This document shows, in pieces, positions 1-12,602 of a stretch of 64,000 nt of DNA. How positions within the stretch are numbered: the first letter of the stretch is position 1; each line of letters starts with the position of its first letter. The notes under the pieces are model-generated. The model saw only the letters and a program-made list of their open reading frames with translations, was not told the DNA's origin and made no database searches. The DNA comes from Hevea brasiliensis (Eukaryota > Streptophyta > Magnoliopsida > Malpighiales > Euphorbiaceae), in NCBI RefSeq assembly GCF_030052815.1, contig NC_079499.1:82685183-82749182 (forward strand), in the 5' to 3' direction. The position numbers and the translations under genes are program-made.

Positions 1-1679
1 ATCACCTTTTCTGACTGTCCATCCGTCTGTGGATGAAAAGTCGCACTAAAGTGCAGTTGAGTGCCTAAAGACTCCTGTAGCCTCTTCTAAAGCCTCAGAG
101 TAAATCTCGGGTCTCGATTAGATATGATCGATGTTGTCACTCCATGTAGCCGGACTATCTCATCTATGTAAATCTCTGCTAACCTCTCTAGTGAGCAGTC
201 AGCTCTAACTGGTAAGAAGTGAGCTGACTTGGTCAATCTATCCACAATCACCCATATAGTATCATGCTTCCTCTGTGTTAATGGTAGCCCAGTGACAAAA
301 TCCATGGTGATGCGGTTCCATTTCCACTCTGGTATGGATATAGGTTGCAACAACCCTGATGGAACCAGATGCTCAGCTTTAACTTGCTGGCATGTCAAAC
401 ATCTGGTCATAAAATCACTAATCTCTTTCTTCATTCCAGGCCATTAATAATGTGTTTTCAGGTCTTGGTACATCTTAGTACTTCCTGGGTGCATAGCATG
501 GAAGCTACTGTGTGCCTCTTTCAAGATATTCCTCTTCAGTTCCTAATCTCTTGGTACACATATTCTTCCTCTATAATACAGGCACCTATCTCCTTTCAAC
601 TCATAGTCAGTCTCTTTCCCCTCTTGAGTTCTACCCATAACAGTTAGCAACTTTTCATCCCTTAGTTGTGCTTTTTTGTATTTGCTGAAACAAGCTTGGC
701 TTTACAAGCTACTCAACCAAAATTTCTCCGTCCTGTGCTAAAGACAACCGAGCATTCAATGCTCTAAAAGTCATCATAGACTTCCTGCTCAATGCGTCAG
801 CCACCACATTTGCCTTCCCTGGATGGTAGTTGATCACACAGTCATAATCTTTAAGGAATTTAATCCATCTCTTCTGTCTTAGATTGAGTTTCTTCTAGGT
901 TGAAAAAATACTTCAGACTCTTGTGATCAATATATATGTAGCATTTCTCACCATATAGGTAATGCCTCCATATCTTCAATGAAAATATTATTGCCGCCAA
1001 TTCCAGATCATGAGTTGGGTAGTTCTTTTCATGTGGCCTTAGCTGTCTGGAAGCATAGGCAACTACTTTCCCTTCCTGCATCAGAACACACCCAAGCCCA
1101 TTGTGAGAGGCATCATTGTCGATCACAGTCTTTTTCTGACTCTGGCTGTGTCAACACTGGAGCTTCTGTAAGCATAGCCTTCAGCTTCTCGAAACTAGTT
1201 TGACATTTATCATTCCAGCCAAACATTGCATTCTTGTGTAGCAGTTTAGTCAGTGGGGTTGCTATAAGGGAAAATCCCTTCACAAATCTCCTGTAGTATC
1301 CCACTAACCCCAAAAAGCTTCTGACCTCTGTTACATTTCTGGGAGGCTTCCATTCAACTATTGCTTCAATTTTCCTTGGATCTACCTTGATCTTATCTTC
1401 TGATACAGTGCGTCCAAGGAAGGATATCTCATCCAACCAGAAGTCATACTTGGACAACTTGGCATACAATTGCTTTTCCCGCAGTCTCTATAGTACTACT
1501 CTCAGGTGTTCATCATGCTCCTCTCGGTTTTTAGAATACACCAAGATATCATCTATAAAGACCAAAAAAAAACGATCCAAGTAGGGATAAACGATACAAT
1601 TCATTAGGTCCATAAAAGCTGCTAGTGCATTTGTCAGCCCAAATGGCATCACTAGAAACTCATAGTGCAGTTAGTATGG
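1..1679 (-). pseudogene. Gypsy pol fragment: RT (C-terminal part), RNase H, integrase
   Basis: Read on the minus strand, the fragment begins inside RT with [10 protein letters not shown]. The RT catalytic [10 protein letters not shown] follows near 1530-1570 and [16 protein letters not shown] near 1280. RNase H is seen as [16 protein letters not shown] and [11 protein letters not shown] at about 860-1130. The integrase zinc-binding [11 protein letters not shown] lies near 390, and the integrase core ([29 protein letters not shown]) at 1-330. Frames change near 1110 and 860, and stops occur between 434 and 860, so it is non-functional. The window starts a few codons before the site where family-1 element E carries a putative intron, so presence of that intron here cannot be judged. 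Confidence 0.9.
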
Positions 1680-3909
1680 CTAAAAAGCCATGATAACATA
1701 TCAGTATGGCTAAAAGCCATGATAACAAGTAATCGGGCATAAAAGCCATGAATATAGGCATAAAGCCTTATGTAGTACTACTAAAACAATACCCTATTGG
1801 CATGCCAATCTATCCAATCTGACACACATGTCTAGGCAATACATAGGCACATAGTACTACTAAATGTTAATAAATTGTGTTTTATGACTTCATTATTTCA
1901 TGACAAATTTCAATTATAATTTATAATATTTCAATTCTATTCCTAACAGAAGTATAAATTTTTAAAATACATTTCTACATAAATTTTGCCTTTACCATAA
2001 TTCATATATTTATTTATTAAATCATTTGTGTTGATCACAATTCACAACAATGGTTCTGATATACCATTGTACTCAAAGTACTTTTTCTTTCTACAATAAT
2101 GAGAACTAATGTCTCATTCATACATTAACATGATCTATTTATTCATTACATTATTTATATAAATTATCATTCATATTTCAAGTAATCCATGAATATTTCA
2201 TGGATATCAACCTCACTATCTATTTATCAGTTAGCTAATTTATTACACCAATTTACAGGTGCCTAGGTTCAAGCATTTTCATTTATATGTACCTAGATTC
2301 AAGTATTTTCATTTGTATTCATAAAAGGAACCTAAGTCTCAAATATTATTTGCACATCCTTTATACCTTTAATATTTCATTTATAGTCATTTATAAATCA
2401 CATTTCAAATTAAATTAATAATATCCCCTAAGTTATATTTGTGATGAGAATACAAACCTCATCTACACATTTACATAATTTAAACATTCATTAAATCATT
2501 TAAGTGGGGTACCTTTCACTCCATTAATTTTGGTTGTTACTATTCACTTGGTCATTCCTGCACAAAAGTTGACTTTTTACTTCATAATAGATTTGTTAAG
2601 CCTAAGTTCATCAATATACCACATTTTACATTTTATTTTTGTTGGCATTGGTTGCCAAACTCAATTCCTAGTCTCCTAGGTTTTATTTCAAATTTCTAAA
2701 ATTTGAGGTTCATGTTTTCTATTTCATTGGACCTTACTATAGTGAAATTTTGACAAAACTTTCTTCATGAAAGTTGTTCCATTATGTGTCTTCTTTAATT
2801 CCTTTTTTGAATCACTCCATTTGGAGTTTTGTAGCTCAAGTTATGGTCATTTTACCATAACTAGCCGGATTGACTTGTACCCAGAATTTTAGGAGTCCTA
2901 GTTCTGCCAAATTTGGTAGCTCAAATTTAGCTAGCAATTTCATTTGGTTAAACCTAGAATTTGAGTTTGTGTTCTGCATGAAAGTTGTTCTAAATTGTCT
3001 AAGCTTTCTATTGATATAAAATTTAGGTCATTTGGACATTTCTACACTGATTTATGGCCAATTGTTTATTTGGTCAATTTCTAGGACCAGCAAATTGGTT
3101 ACCCGGATTTGGTCAATTTTTAGGGTATTCTAAGTTTGTTTTCTAGGCAAGGTTTCTTTATCAAAGTTGTGTCATTATGTGTCTAGTTTCATGTCCAATT
3201 AGCCTTGCACAAATTGAACCTACACCACTCAAGTTTCAGTGGTCCAAACTTGCTGGACTCACATCTTGCCCTGTAGGTCCTATGAGGCAGCATACCCAAC
3301 CTCAAATCCAAAGTCATAATTCACCTCAATTCCTTATCAAACACAGCCAAATGGTCACTAATTGACCATTAGGACTTCAATTCACCAACACATGAGTAAA
3401 ACTCAAATTTTTGCCCCAAACCCTAACTTCAAATTTCTAATTCATGGCATACAACACCAAACTCATACCAATCATTTTATCCATCATCTATACTCATCAA
3501 TAACATAAATAAACCTCTTAATTTCAGCAAAAACCAACAATTCTCAAATCTCTCATGGCTGCCAAAAATACATGGTGTTCATACATGTATATTTTATTTC
3601 TTTTTCTTGCAATTTCTTACTCAATTTAAGCTATTAACATAGAATAAAGAGGGAGAGAGGTAATAACTAGCACTAACCTCTTTGGAGCCAATTTTGACCT
3701 TGCCCAATCTTCACTTTCCTTCTCTTTCTTGGCTGCCAAACACTTCTCCAATGTGTGGGTTCAAGTTTTTGTGAAGATAACTATAGGTTTTAGGGTGAAA
3801 AACAAGAGGAAATCAAGCTTTGTGAAACCAAAAATGGTGGAAGGCTCTCTCTCTCTCTCTCTCTTAAGATTTCGGCCAGCATGAAGAATGGGGAGAAGAT
3901 GACTGATTT
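1680..3909 (-). repeat. Partial 5' LTR of element Z (family-1-like)
   Basis: This non-coding, AT-rich sequence matches, in the same order, the middle and promoter-proximal part of the family-1 solo LTR at 8465-11701. Shared landmarks are the GGCATAAAAGCCATGAAT repeats (about 1735), ACCCTATTGGCATGCCAA (about 1790), three TTCATGAAAGTTG-type modules (about 2755, 2955, 3155) and CACTAACCTCTTTGG (about 3673). It lacks the PBS-proximal third of an LTR. No gene is visible in it. Confidence 0.75.
3845..3864. repeat. (CT)10 microsatellite
   Basis: Ten uninterrupted CT dinucleotides lie in the Z LTR remnant. A (GA)n run occurs at the corresponding LTR position in element A (26692-26709), so the tract is inherited with the LTR family. 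Confidence 0.95.
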
Positions 3910-6900
3910 TGTCACACCTTACCCCTCTGTAAGGCATAACATGTTCCCGTAGAATACCTAATGAACTATCGAACTTCACCTACCGATAATTCATTAAGTA
4001 CACTACAAGGGATTTTAAAATTATTTTCTTACATTTTGGAAGTGGTGAGTATTTTGGTAGGAATTAAAATCATTTATTCAAAGCTTAAAAACTAGTTAAA
4101 ACTTTTGCCCATTTTGTTTTTCAGCAAATTTTATAAAAATTTCAGCAGAGTGCCGTCTGTATTTTGAGAAAACAGTTCTTCAAATACCTTAAAAAAACAC
4201 TTTCAATAAATTTTTCACAACTCCCAACCTCCAAATAATCTCAATTCAACTCAAAATTCTCAAATCAAACCACTTCAAAATAATTCCACAATTTAATCCA
4301 AGTTTGTCATCTCAAAATATTTCATCATTTCATTCAATAAGGCTAATTTAAATTTACAAGTTTAATTTACATATATAAAATACAAAAATAATATTATTAC
4401 AATTTATTATACAACTGCTCAACTTTACATTGATACATAAAATATTACAATATTTACATCAATTAATTACAAGGGTATAAATAAATACCCGTACAAAAAG
4501 AATCAGTGAAGTCCTTAATATCAGTAGCAGCTCACTCTGCTGCTTTCTCTTTGCTATTATATGCGATAGCAAAATAAGCTATTGCTGAGTATAAAAATAC
4601 TCAGTGGTGCACAATAAAGAATTTGAAATACATTACATAAATCATTCATTGACAAAACTCTATTTAAATGCTGCACAATTACATTTTACAAATTATCAAA
4701 GCTCATTATAAAAAAATGTTGGGCCAAATAATTTAATAAACACAGTGTTTCCAATTCATATACAACTTAAGCCATGACACAAAATTTTCGATCAATGCCG
4801 CGTTGTACACCATGACAAAGCAATCTACAACCCCACTAATCAAAATCAATGAGGGAGGTGGCTAGCTAGCTAATGAGTACTCATCCGATCTACAACCTCA
4901 ACTGGTAAACCAGAGAGGGAGAAAAATAATCCATCTCAACCCCATAAATGGGGGAATAATATGGTACTGTCATGCTAAGTATGAATCTGAAATCAAATTA
5001 AAACAATTTATTCAAATATTGCATACATAAATCAAATCAATTTTCAAAGTTACATTTTCATTCACAAAGTGGCAACACAAAAGTTCTTAAACTCATAATG
5101 CATACTAAATCCATTTTTCAATGATAAAATGCTTAAATAGGGTTTATTGTACACAAACCTGACGTGAGTCGCCTCTAGGCCTTGACTCAGTCTTTTAGAC
5201 TTTCCGAGCCTTTTTAAATTGAAACACACAGTTTCACAGTGTTTCAGTACCATAACTTAGCATAAATCCAAAAATAAATTCAAATTCACTTTTATCTAGC
5301 TTATATATGCTAAACTTAACGTTCTTTAAAATTTGTGTTTCAGGGTTATTATTCATTACACTATTCAAGTTAATTTATTGACTTTCTAAAGCTTAATAGG
5401 CATGGGAATTCCAACTTCACCCACATACCACTTTTTGGTCACTAAATTTGTTGGTTTTGGTCATTTTCTCAAAACTTAGGTCTTTTAGGCAAAATTGCAA
5501 ATTTTCAGTTTTGGTGTCTTAGGTTGCACTGTTCCATTGGTCATTTTGCTGTTAGAATTTGGCTAAGTTTTCTTCATAGAAAATGTTCCCTATTGTCTTA
5601 CCTTTATTCTTCTTTTTGAATCACTCCAATTGGAGTTTTGTAGCTCAAGTTATAGCCATTTGAATCATGGCTGCAGGATTGGACTTACCCCAGATTTTTG
5701 GGCACCAAACTGGTTCTGGCAGTTTTAGGTCACCAACTTTGGGTGGCCAAATGACTTAGTTAAGGGCATAATTTGGGTTTTTGTTCTTCATGAAAGTTTT
5801 AGGTCTATATCTCAGCTGTCCACTGGTAAAAGTTTAGGTCATTTAGACCTGCCTAGCCCAAGTTATGGCCAAATGAACAGTTCATTTGGTCATTTTTGTA
5901 CAAGTCAGACTGCAAAAATCCAGATTTGGTCAATTTGTTCACTAGGCTATGGTCACTTTTTGGGCATGATTCCTAAATGAAAATTGTGTCATTTAGTGTT
6001 TATTTTCGTTCCCAATTGGTCTCATACTAATTGGACTTGTAAAATTTCATTTTTGATCCCTCAAAAGTAATTTGGTCATGCTTTGGTTTTGATTCAAACA
6101 CCTCTAACACTCTTCATTAGGTCACAAATGACCATTTCTTACTTCACATTAGGTCAAAGAAATCATTTACCACTTCTTGACATTTTTGTCACTAAACCCT
6201 AAGTGTCCAAACCCTAACCACACTAAATTGTTGCATTTAGCTAATTTCAGAGCTTTTAACTATAATCATTCAACTAATGGAGGTCCATAAACTCATTCAA
6301 ATCCATCAAACCATACAATAACACCCCCATACAAATGCTGGCCGAATTTCAGCTTGGTCCCTCAACAAAATTTTCTTTTTATTTTAAGTTTATTTACAAG
6401 TTAATCAAGCTAAAAACACAACAAATAAACTAATTTTTGCATCTTAAATCACTAACCTTGTTAGGTGTCTTTTTCCTCTTCTTATTTCTCCTCCTTTCTT
6501 CTTTCTTTGGTGACCAATCTCCTTCTCAAGTGACTAGAACAAGTTTTTATGAAGCAATTATGGGAGAAGTTGAGGTTTAGTAAGGATTTCAAAGCTTGAG
6601 TGCAAGCTTTAATGGAGGACCATTCATGGAGATGGGAGGAAGATGGGAGACGGCACTTTGGATGAGAAGACCAAATGGTATTTTTTTTTCTTTTCTTTTC
6701 TTTTAAGTATTTTATCTTATGGAAGACAAAAAAAAATCATTTTAATCAAATTATTAATTATGGGATTTATGGCATCATGCATGATGTCATGCATGATGTC
6801 ATCTCCCTACACCTTTTTTATTTTCTCTTTTTTTTTTCCTTCTATTTTTCTATTAGTTCTTTAATTTAATTCTTGACTCCGAAATTTTCTTTTCTCCGAT

Positions 6901-7359
6901 TTTATTTGACAGTTAGATCAGGATTCAGCTCTCAGGGTCAATTGACCAAATTGCCCCTCGCCGGTTCAACCCAGTTTGCAAATAATTCAATATTTCTTTC
7001 GGCTCCCTGACCTAATTATTTGACTGGCTTAACAGTTCTTTTTCGTGATTTTCTCTTTTCCACTGTGTTTGTAATGGTCCTAAGGACCGCGGCGTCACAT
7101 TTTACGGTTCGAAATTTGAGTTTAAATTGACTTCACAGTCATTCCCGAAAAGGTCACCCATCGCTGTGACTCTCGACTCGTTTAACTTCTTATGTTCCAT
7201 TTTTCTTGTTTATACTTAACTAATTAGCAATTACTAATTATTTGTGTTTATAGCTTATCTAGTTGTCTTAAGTGTGGTTCTAATCCCCTTAATTGTCCGG
7301 TCCGACTCCGGTCACCAGAATAGTGAAATATAACAAGCTATACAAATAGGGGTGTTGTA
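3910..7359 (-). repeat. 3' LTR of element C (family 2, 3450 bp)
   Basis: In plus orientation it starts TGTCACACCTTACCCC and ends GGGGTGTTGTA, next to a purine-rich tract on the minus strand. The matching LTRs of B end in TTACA, so the terminal CA has decayed to TA here. It has three ~200-bp internal modules (about 5565, 5770, 5960), where B has four. The (A)TGACATCAT/ATGATGTCAT palindromic block at 6765-6802 carries a duplicated CATGATGT segment. I see no host gene. Confidence 0.85.
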
Positions 7360-7406
7360 ATTCTCCCCTCTTTAAAATAAATTTTATCTCAAAATTTTAC
7401 CTGGTA

Positions 7407-8464
7407 TCAATCTATGAACAGCTGTGGGTGTTGTCTCCTCATGTCCTCCTCTCATTCCCAAGTAGCCTCCTGGCCCGAATGATGGTTCCACAGCACTTTT
7501 ACCAATGGTATCTGCTTATTCCGTAGCTGTTTCACTTCATAAGCCAGAATCTCTATGGGTTCCTCCTCATATGTGAGGTCTGGATTCACTTCAATTTCCT
7601 CTACTGGTAGTACATGAGATGGGTCTGATCGATACCTCCTCAACATAGACACATGAAAGACATTATGTATCTTCTCCAACTCTGGAGGTAGTGCCAAACG
7701 ATATGCCGAAGGACCCACTCTTCCCAGAACCTCATATGGCCCAATGAAGCGAGGACTCAGTTTTCCCTTTCTGCCAAATCTCATAATCCTCTTCCAAGGA
7801 GAAACCTTGAGGAATGCTTTGTCACCCACTGCATATTCAATATCCCTTCTCTTCAAATCAATGTAGGATTTTTGATGGTCTGATACAGTCAGACCGCCAG
7901 AAGTCGACCTCTGATCACCCTAATCTTCTCCTCAGTTTGCTGAACAATTTCGGGTCCAATCATCTTTCTTTCACCCACGTCATCCCAACACAATGAGGTT
8001 CTACATTTTCTGCCATACAAAGCTTCATATGGAGGCATCCCAATACTGGATTGGTAGTTGTTATTGTAAGCAACTCAACCAAAGGCAAGTGTGTATCCTA
8101 ACTGCCCTCAAACTCATTCACATAAGCCCGTAGCATGTCCTCCAAGATCTGAATTACCCTCCCAGATTGGCCATCTGCCTGTGGGTGGAATGCCGTGCTG
8201 AAGTTCAATATAGTTCCTAGGGCTCTCTAAAGACTACCCAGAATCTAGAAGTAAACCTAGGATCTCTGTCAGATACGATGGATACTGGCACTCCATGCAG
8301 TCTCACAATTTCATCAATGTATAACTTGGCCAATCTTTCTAAACTGTAGTCCATCCGAACTGGCAGAAAATGAGCAGACTTGGTCAATCTGTCAACAATG
8401 ACCCATACTGCATCATGACTCTTCTGTGTCCTCGAAAGTCCCATCACAAAATCCATAGTTATTC
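7407..8464 (-). pseudogene. Element C integrase core and chromodomain (3' end of pol)
   Basis: On the minus strand the integrase core motifs [23 protein letters not shown] and SDRDPRF lie at about 8217-8456. The C-terminal integrase part (LSPRFIGPYEVLGRVGP, HNVFHVSMLRRYRSDP) and a chromodomain (EEPIEILAYEVKQLRNKQIP, LVKVLWNHHSGQEATWE) lie at 7430-7856. The coding end is the stop at 7407-7409 after HPQLFID. Frame breaks occur between 7860 and 8217. The upstream part of the same integrase resumes at 11702 after solo LTR S. The chromodomain is the family's presumed targeting module for heterochromatin. Confidence 0.88.
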
Positions 8465-11400
8465 TGTGACACCCCTTACCCGACTACAGTGTAGCCGAGC
8501 AAGTTATGCCACTCAGTGTGCCGGAGCACTCTATTTTATCTTAATTCATTTTTATCGTAGTTTTGAATATAACTTGTGAAATATAATTCATTTATTGAAA
8601 TTGTAATTTATTTGAGGTTCCGAAAATTTTAAAGAAAATCCGGCGGAGTACCGGCTAAAAATGGAGAAAACAGTTCTTCGGAACCTGTGAAAAACACTTC
8701 TAATAATCATATTCATCTATTCACAAACTCCAATATCAAAATCTCAATATTTTTCAACCATTCGTTTCTCAATCATTCATCACATTTGATAGTCATGTAA
8801 CAGTCATAGATCAATATTCACTTTTCCATTTACAAACACAATTTTGCATTATTTACATGAAAATCAAAATACATTACATAAGTTTCATTTACACAAAGGA
8901 AAATAAAAATCAATTACAAAATACCAAAATGAAGCCTAGTGTCCTACCAATGCATCAGAGACGGTGAGGTGACACGGCACTATGCAGAATCGTGAACCGC
9001 CTTACCGAACTGTGGTCTACCGGGCCCTCTGTCCAAATCTTGCACTCACGCTGCTGTAAAAGCGACGCGCTAAGCATAAAGCTTAGTGGTGCCAATAATA
9101 CAAGAAAATATAATATGCAAATAAAAATAATAATTTCCTTGCTATTGTGTTCATAAGAAATGAGTAATTACTAACTTATTGTTTAGTCGAGGGCTAATCA
9201 TGTTTTATGATATTAACTTCTTCATGCATTTCGTTAATTAATTTTTTTTTTTCATGATCTTGAGCTTCCTTGTATTTTTGTAATCATTCCTGATACTTAA
9301 TTTTCGTATTTTCTTTAATAATCAGTTCACAGTTATACTTTTCCATTCATTTGGTTGCCCAAGTAACCTATCTTCGATGATCGGATCGATAACGGGTCGT
9401 TGGCACCGGGCACCGCGTACTCGGCCGTTATACCATGGGACGCAGAACGTCAACCACGTATGCAGTCAATATAGCTAAAAGTTATGATATCACATAATCG
9501 GGCATAAAAGCCATGAATACGGGCATAAAAGCCATGGATACGGGCATAAAGCCATGAATACAGGCACAAAGCCTTTCCTTTCGCAGTACTGCTAAAACAA
9601 TACCCTATTGGCATGCCAAACTATCCAAACCAATCTAGTTAGGTATACTAGGGCATTTGATACTTTTAAATTTTTCAAATTTTGAATTTCAAGTTTTGGT
9701 GTCACTATTCACCTCATTGGTCAACAAAAATGTTGACTTTTAGATAGAAAATAGGTGTATTGATTTTAACACCCAAACATACCACATTTTGTATTTAAAA
9801 CTTGTTGGAATTGATTACTATTACCATTTCTAAGTTTAAACCAAGGGAAGCAGAATTTTCAGTTTGTGAAGCTTAACTTTACTGTTCCATTAAGCACTGT
9901 TGCAGTGGGAATTTGAAGAAATGGCAAACATGAAAGTTGTTTCTTATTTTGTCTAGTTGAATTTCCTTTTTTGAATCACTCCATTTGGAGTTTTGTAGCT
10001 CCAGATATGGTCCAAAAACCACAGCTAGCCGGATTTCCATTCTGCAGAAATTACCATATCTACAGTAACATGAACAGTGACTGCCACTGTCATTTGGGTT
10101 AGGTTCTGGTCATAATTTAGGGTAGGTTTCTTCATGAAAGTTGTTTGTCTATGTCTTAACTTGTTGCTGTAAACATTTCAGGTCAATTGACCTTATCTAT
10201 AGTGAGTTATGGCCAAATGAACAGTTACTATTCATTTGGTCATTTCTGCAGGTGCTGTTGCAGGGTATCCGGATTGGGGCCAACTTTTGGTCCATTTTCT
10301 TTGGTCTTTTGGGCATGGTTTCTTCAGAAAAAATGTTCCATTATAAGCCTAGTTTCATTTCCAATTGGCCAAACACCAATTGGACCAACACAGCCAAAGA
10401 TATGGCAGTCCAAGTGGAATGAAATTTCAGTCACCCTGCTGCTATCTTTAGGCAGCCTACACATTCACTTTTCCATGCATTAACTCACTTCAAATTATGA
10501 TTAACTTGCCTTAAATGGTCACTAATTGACCACTAGAATGTCCATTAATCAATTCAAATGCCAAGTCCAATTTTCACCCTTAAAACCCTAATTCCCATTA
10601 TGAATTTTCACAACTTACCTTAATTAACTACTAGTTCATTATCCTTATATTTATACACTTTAAACATGGTTTCTAGTTCACTCCAAGTCCATCACAAACA
10701 CTCAATCCTATTCCTTCCTTAGGGCAGCCGAAATCCATGGCATACATACCCATAAGTTTCATTCATTTAATCCACAATTTCATACTCATTTTTAAGTCCT
10801 TAACATGGAACAAGAGATATACATGCATAATTAAGCACTAACCTCTTTGCTCAACTTATTGAGCTTGTGAAAACTCTAGAATTTCTCCTCTTTGTGGCTG
10901 CCTAGAGTTGCCTTGTGATGTGGGGACAAGTTTTAGTGAAGGTGACTTAGGGTTTAGTAGTGGAATTTCATGGGAAATGGAAGAAATTAAAGGAAACTTT
11001 CATGGAGGGTTATGGAAAAGGGGAGGTCACGTTTTGGCTGAAGAAGAAGAAGAAGATGACCAGAATTTTTGGTCTCCTTTGGTCTCTTTTATCAGTTAAT
11101 TAAAGGGTTGTTTAATTGTGATTGGAGGAAGCTTTTTAAATGACATCACAATATGTCATATTTGGCATTTTATTGCATTTTCTTTTCTTTTCTTTTCTAC
11201 TAACTTTCAATTAATTTTTCATCAATATTAATTCATATTTTATGTCATAATAATTATTTACTCAACTGGACAAGTCGGCCAAAAATCGTCTCTGAAGGCG
11301 AAATGACCAAAATGCCCTCCGTTTGGCTTAACGGGTCAAAATTGTCTGTACCGATTGTAAAATTTTTCTAAATATTTTCTTGGCATTCTAATGCCATAGG

Positions 11401-11701
11401 AACCTCAATGACCCTTCTCTGGAGTCCCAAAAATTATTTTATGAATTTTTTCCCGGGTCTAGGGCTCCTCGTTGCGAGAACCGCAACTTCCCTCTGGGTT
11501 ACCCATCGCTTGGGCACCGGCTCATTTGACTTGGTTGTATTTTATTTCTAAAATTTTTCCTAAATTTTTCTTATTAATATTTGAGTTAATTTTGGTTCTT
11601 GACTTTAGTTTAAATATTTTTCCGGACGTTCTAGCTATCCGGACCGACACCAGTCACCGGAACAGTAGAATGTACGGAGTTGCTACCGGGAGGGTGTTAC
11701 A
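8465..11701 (-). mobile_element. Solo LTR S of family 1 (3237 bp) inside element C integrase
   Basis: In plus orientation it begins TGTGACACCCCTTACCCG and ends GGAGGGTGTTACA, the exact termini of family-1 LTRs in reverse. It is flanked by the 5-bp duplication TATTC (8460-8464 and 11702-11706). Comparison with the uninterrupted site in B near 34200 shows a clean insertion in integrase. There is no PBS, polypurine tract or coding sequence next to either end, so it is the product of LTR-LTR recombination that removed the body of a full element. It contains the GGCATAAAAGCC repeats (about 9500), three ~200-bp modules (about 9925-10400) and CACTAACCTCTTTGC (about 10840). Confidence 0.92.
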
Positions 11702-12602
11702 TATTCTCTCCCATTTCCATTCTGGCACTGGTAGTGGATGTAATAACCTAGTTGGTACTTGATGCTCTGTCTTCACTTGCTGACAAGTTAGGCATTTGGA
11801 AACAAATTCTGCCACATCTCTTTTCATACCCATCCACCAGTAATGCTCCTTTAGCCCTCTATACATTTTTGTACCACCAGGGTGCATGGCAAAAGGAGAC
11901 TCATGTGCTTCCTTGAAAATGATCTGCCTCAAATCAACATAATTAGGAACACACATTCTGCCCTGGTGTAGCAATAGACCATCATCTCTTATTGAGAATT
12001 CTACTTTCTTGCCCTACTGGACTTCTTCCAACCTCGATACTTCGATCATTACGAGCGACCATTACGACCGATCAATCAACACTGGCTGTACATGCCATGC
12101 AACTGTTGTCTGCCCCTCATCATTAATCTCTAAGCTAGCATGTAATGATCTCAACTCATGTACCATAGATAAAGGAGTAACCCGTAGATTTACCATAGTC
12201 TTGCGACTTAAGGCGTCAGCCACAACATCAGCTTTCCATGGCTGATAGTCTATCAGACAATCATAGTCTTTTATCAACTCTAACCATCTCTATCTCAAAT
12301 TCAACTCTTTCTGGGTGCCCAAATACTTCAAACTCTTATGATCTGTGTAGATGTAGCACTTCTCCCCATACAAATAATGTCTCCAGATCTTAAGAACGAA
12401 CACAATGGCTGTAAGCTCCAAATGATGTGTTAGATAATTCCTCTCATGCGGTTTCAGCTGGTGTGATGCATAGGCAATGACATTCCGATCTTGCATCAAC
12501 ACACAACCTAGCCCATTATGAGAAGCATCGCTGTAAACTGTATATTCTTTGCCCGGTGTAGGTAAAGTCAGGACTAGAGCCTCAGTCAAACATTTCTTCA
12601 AT
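11702..12602 (-). pseudogene. Element C pol: RNase H and integrase N-terminal part
   Basis: On the minus strand RNase H is marked by [38 protein letters not shown] and ADALSRKTM (about 12180-12560). The integrase zinc-binding region follows, with HPGGTKMYRGLKEHYWW and [12 protein letters not shown], down to 11707. Stops interrupt it, for example TAG at about 12288 where B has CAG (LRQRRW), and there are breaks at about 12000-12060. It continues across solo LTR S into the piece ending at 8464. Confidence 0.88.

Larger units (their letters stand above)
1..3909 (-). mobile_element. Element Z: deleted family-1-like Ty3/gypsy chromovirus, outermost layer of the nest
   Basis: On the minus strand this reads integrase at the low-coordinate end, then RNase H and reverse transcriptase, then directly a piece of 5' LTR. 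The order is correct for a minus-strand gypsy element, but the RT N-terminus, protease, gag, leader, primer-binding site and about the last kilobase of the 5' LTR are missing at a junction near 1679/1680. The protein resembles elements A and E (family 1) more than B and C. It is cut on the left by the window edge and on the right by insertion of element C at 3910, so the start of its 5' LTR should lie outside the window. Confidence 0.8.

Noticed and set aside
3177..3365. Small plus-strand frame in the Z LTR as a captured host gene
   Set aside because: The sequence is a standard LTR module shared with S and A and has no protein similarity that I recognise.
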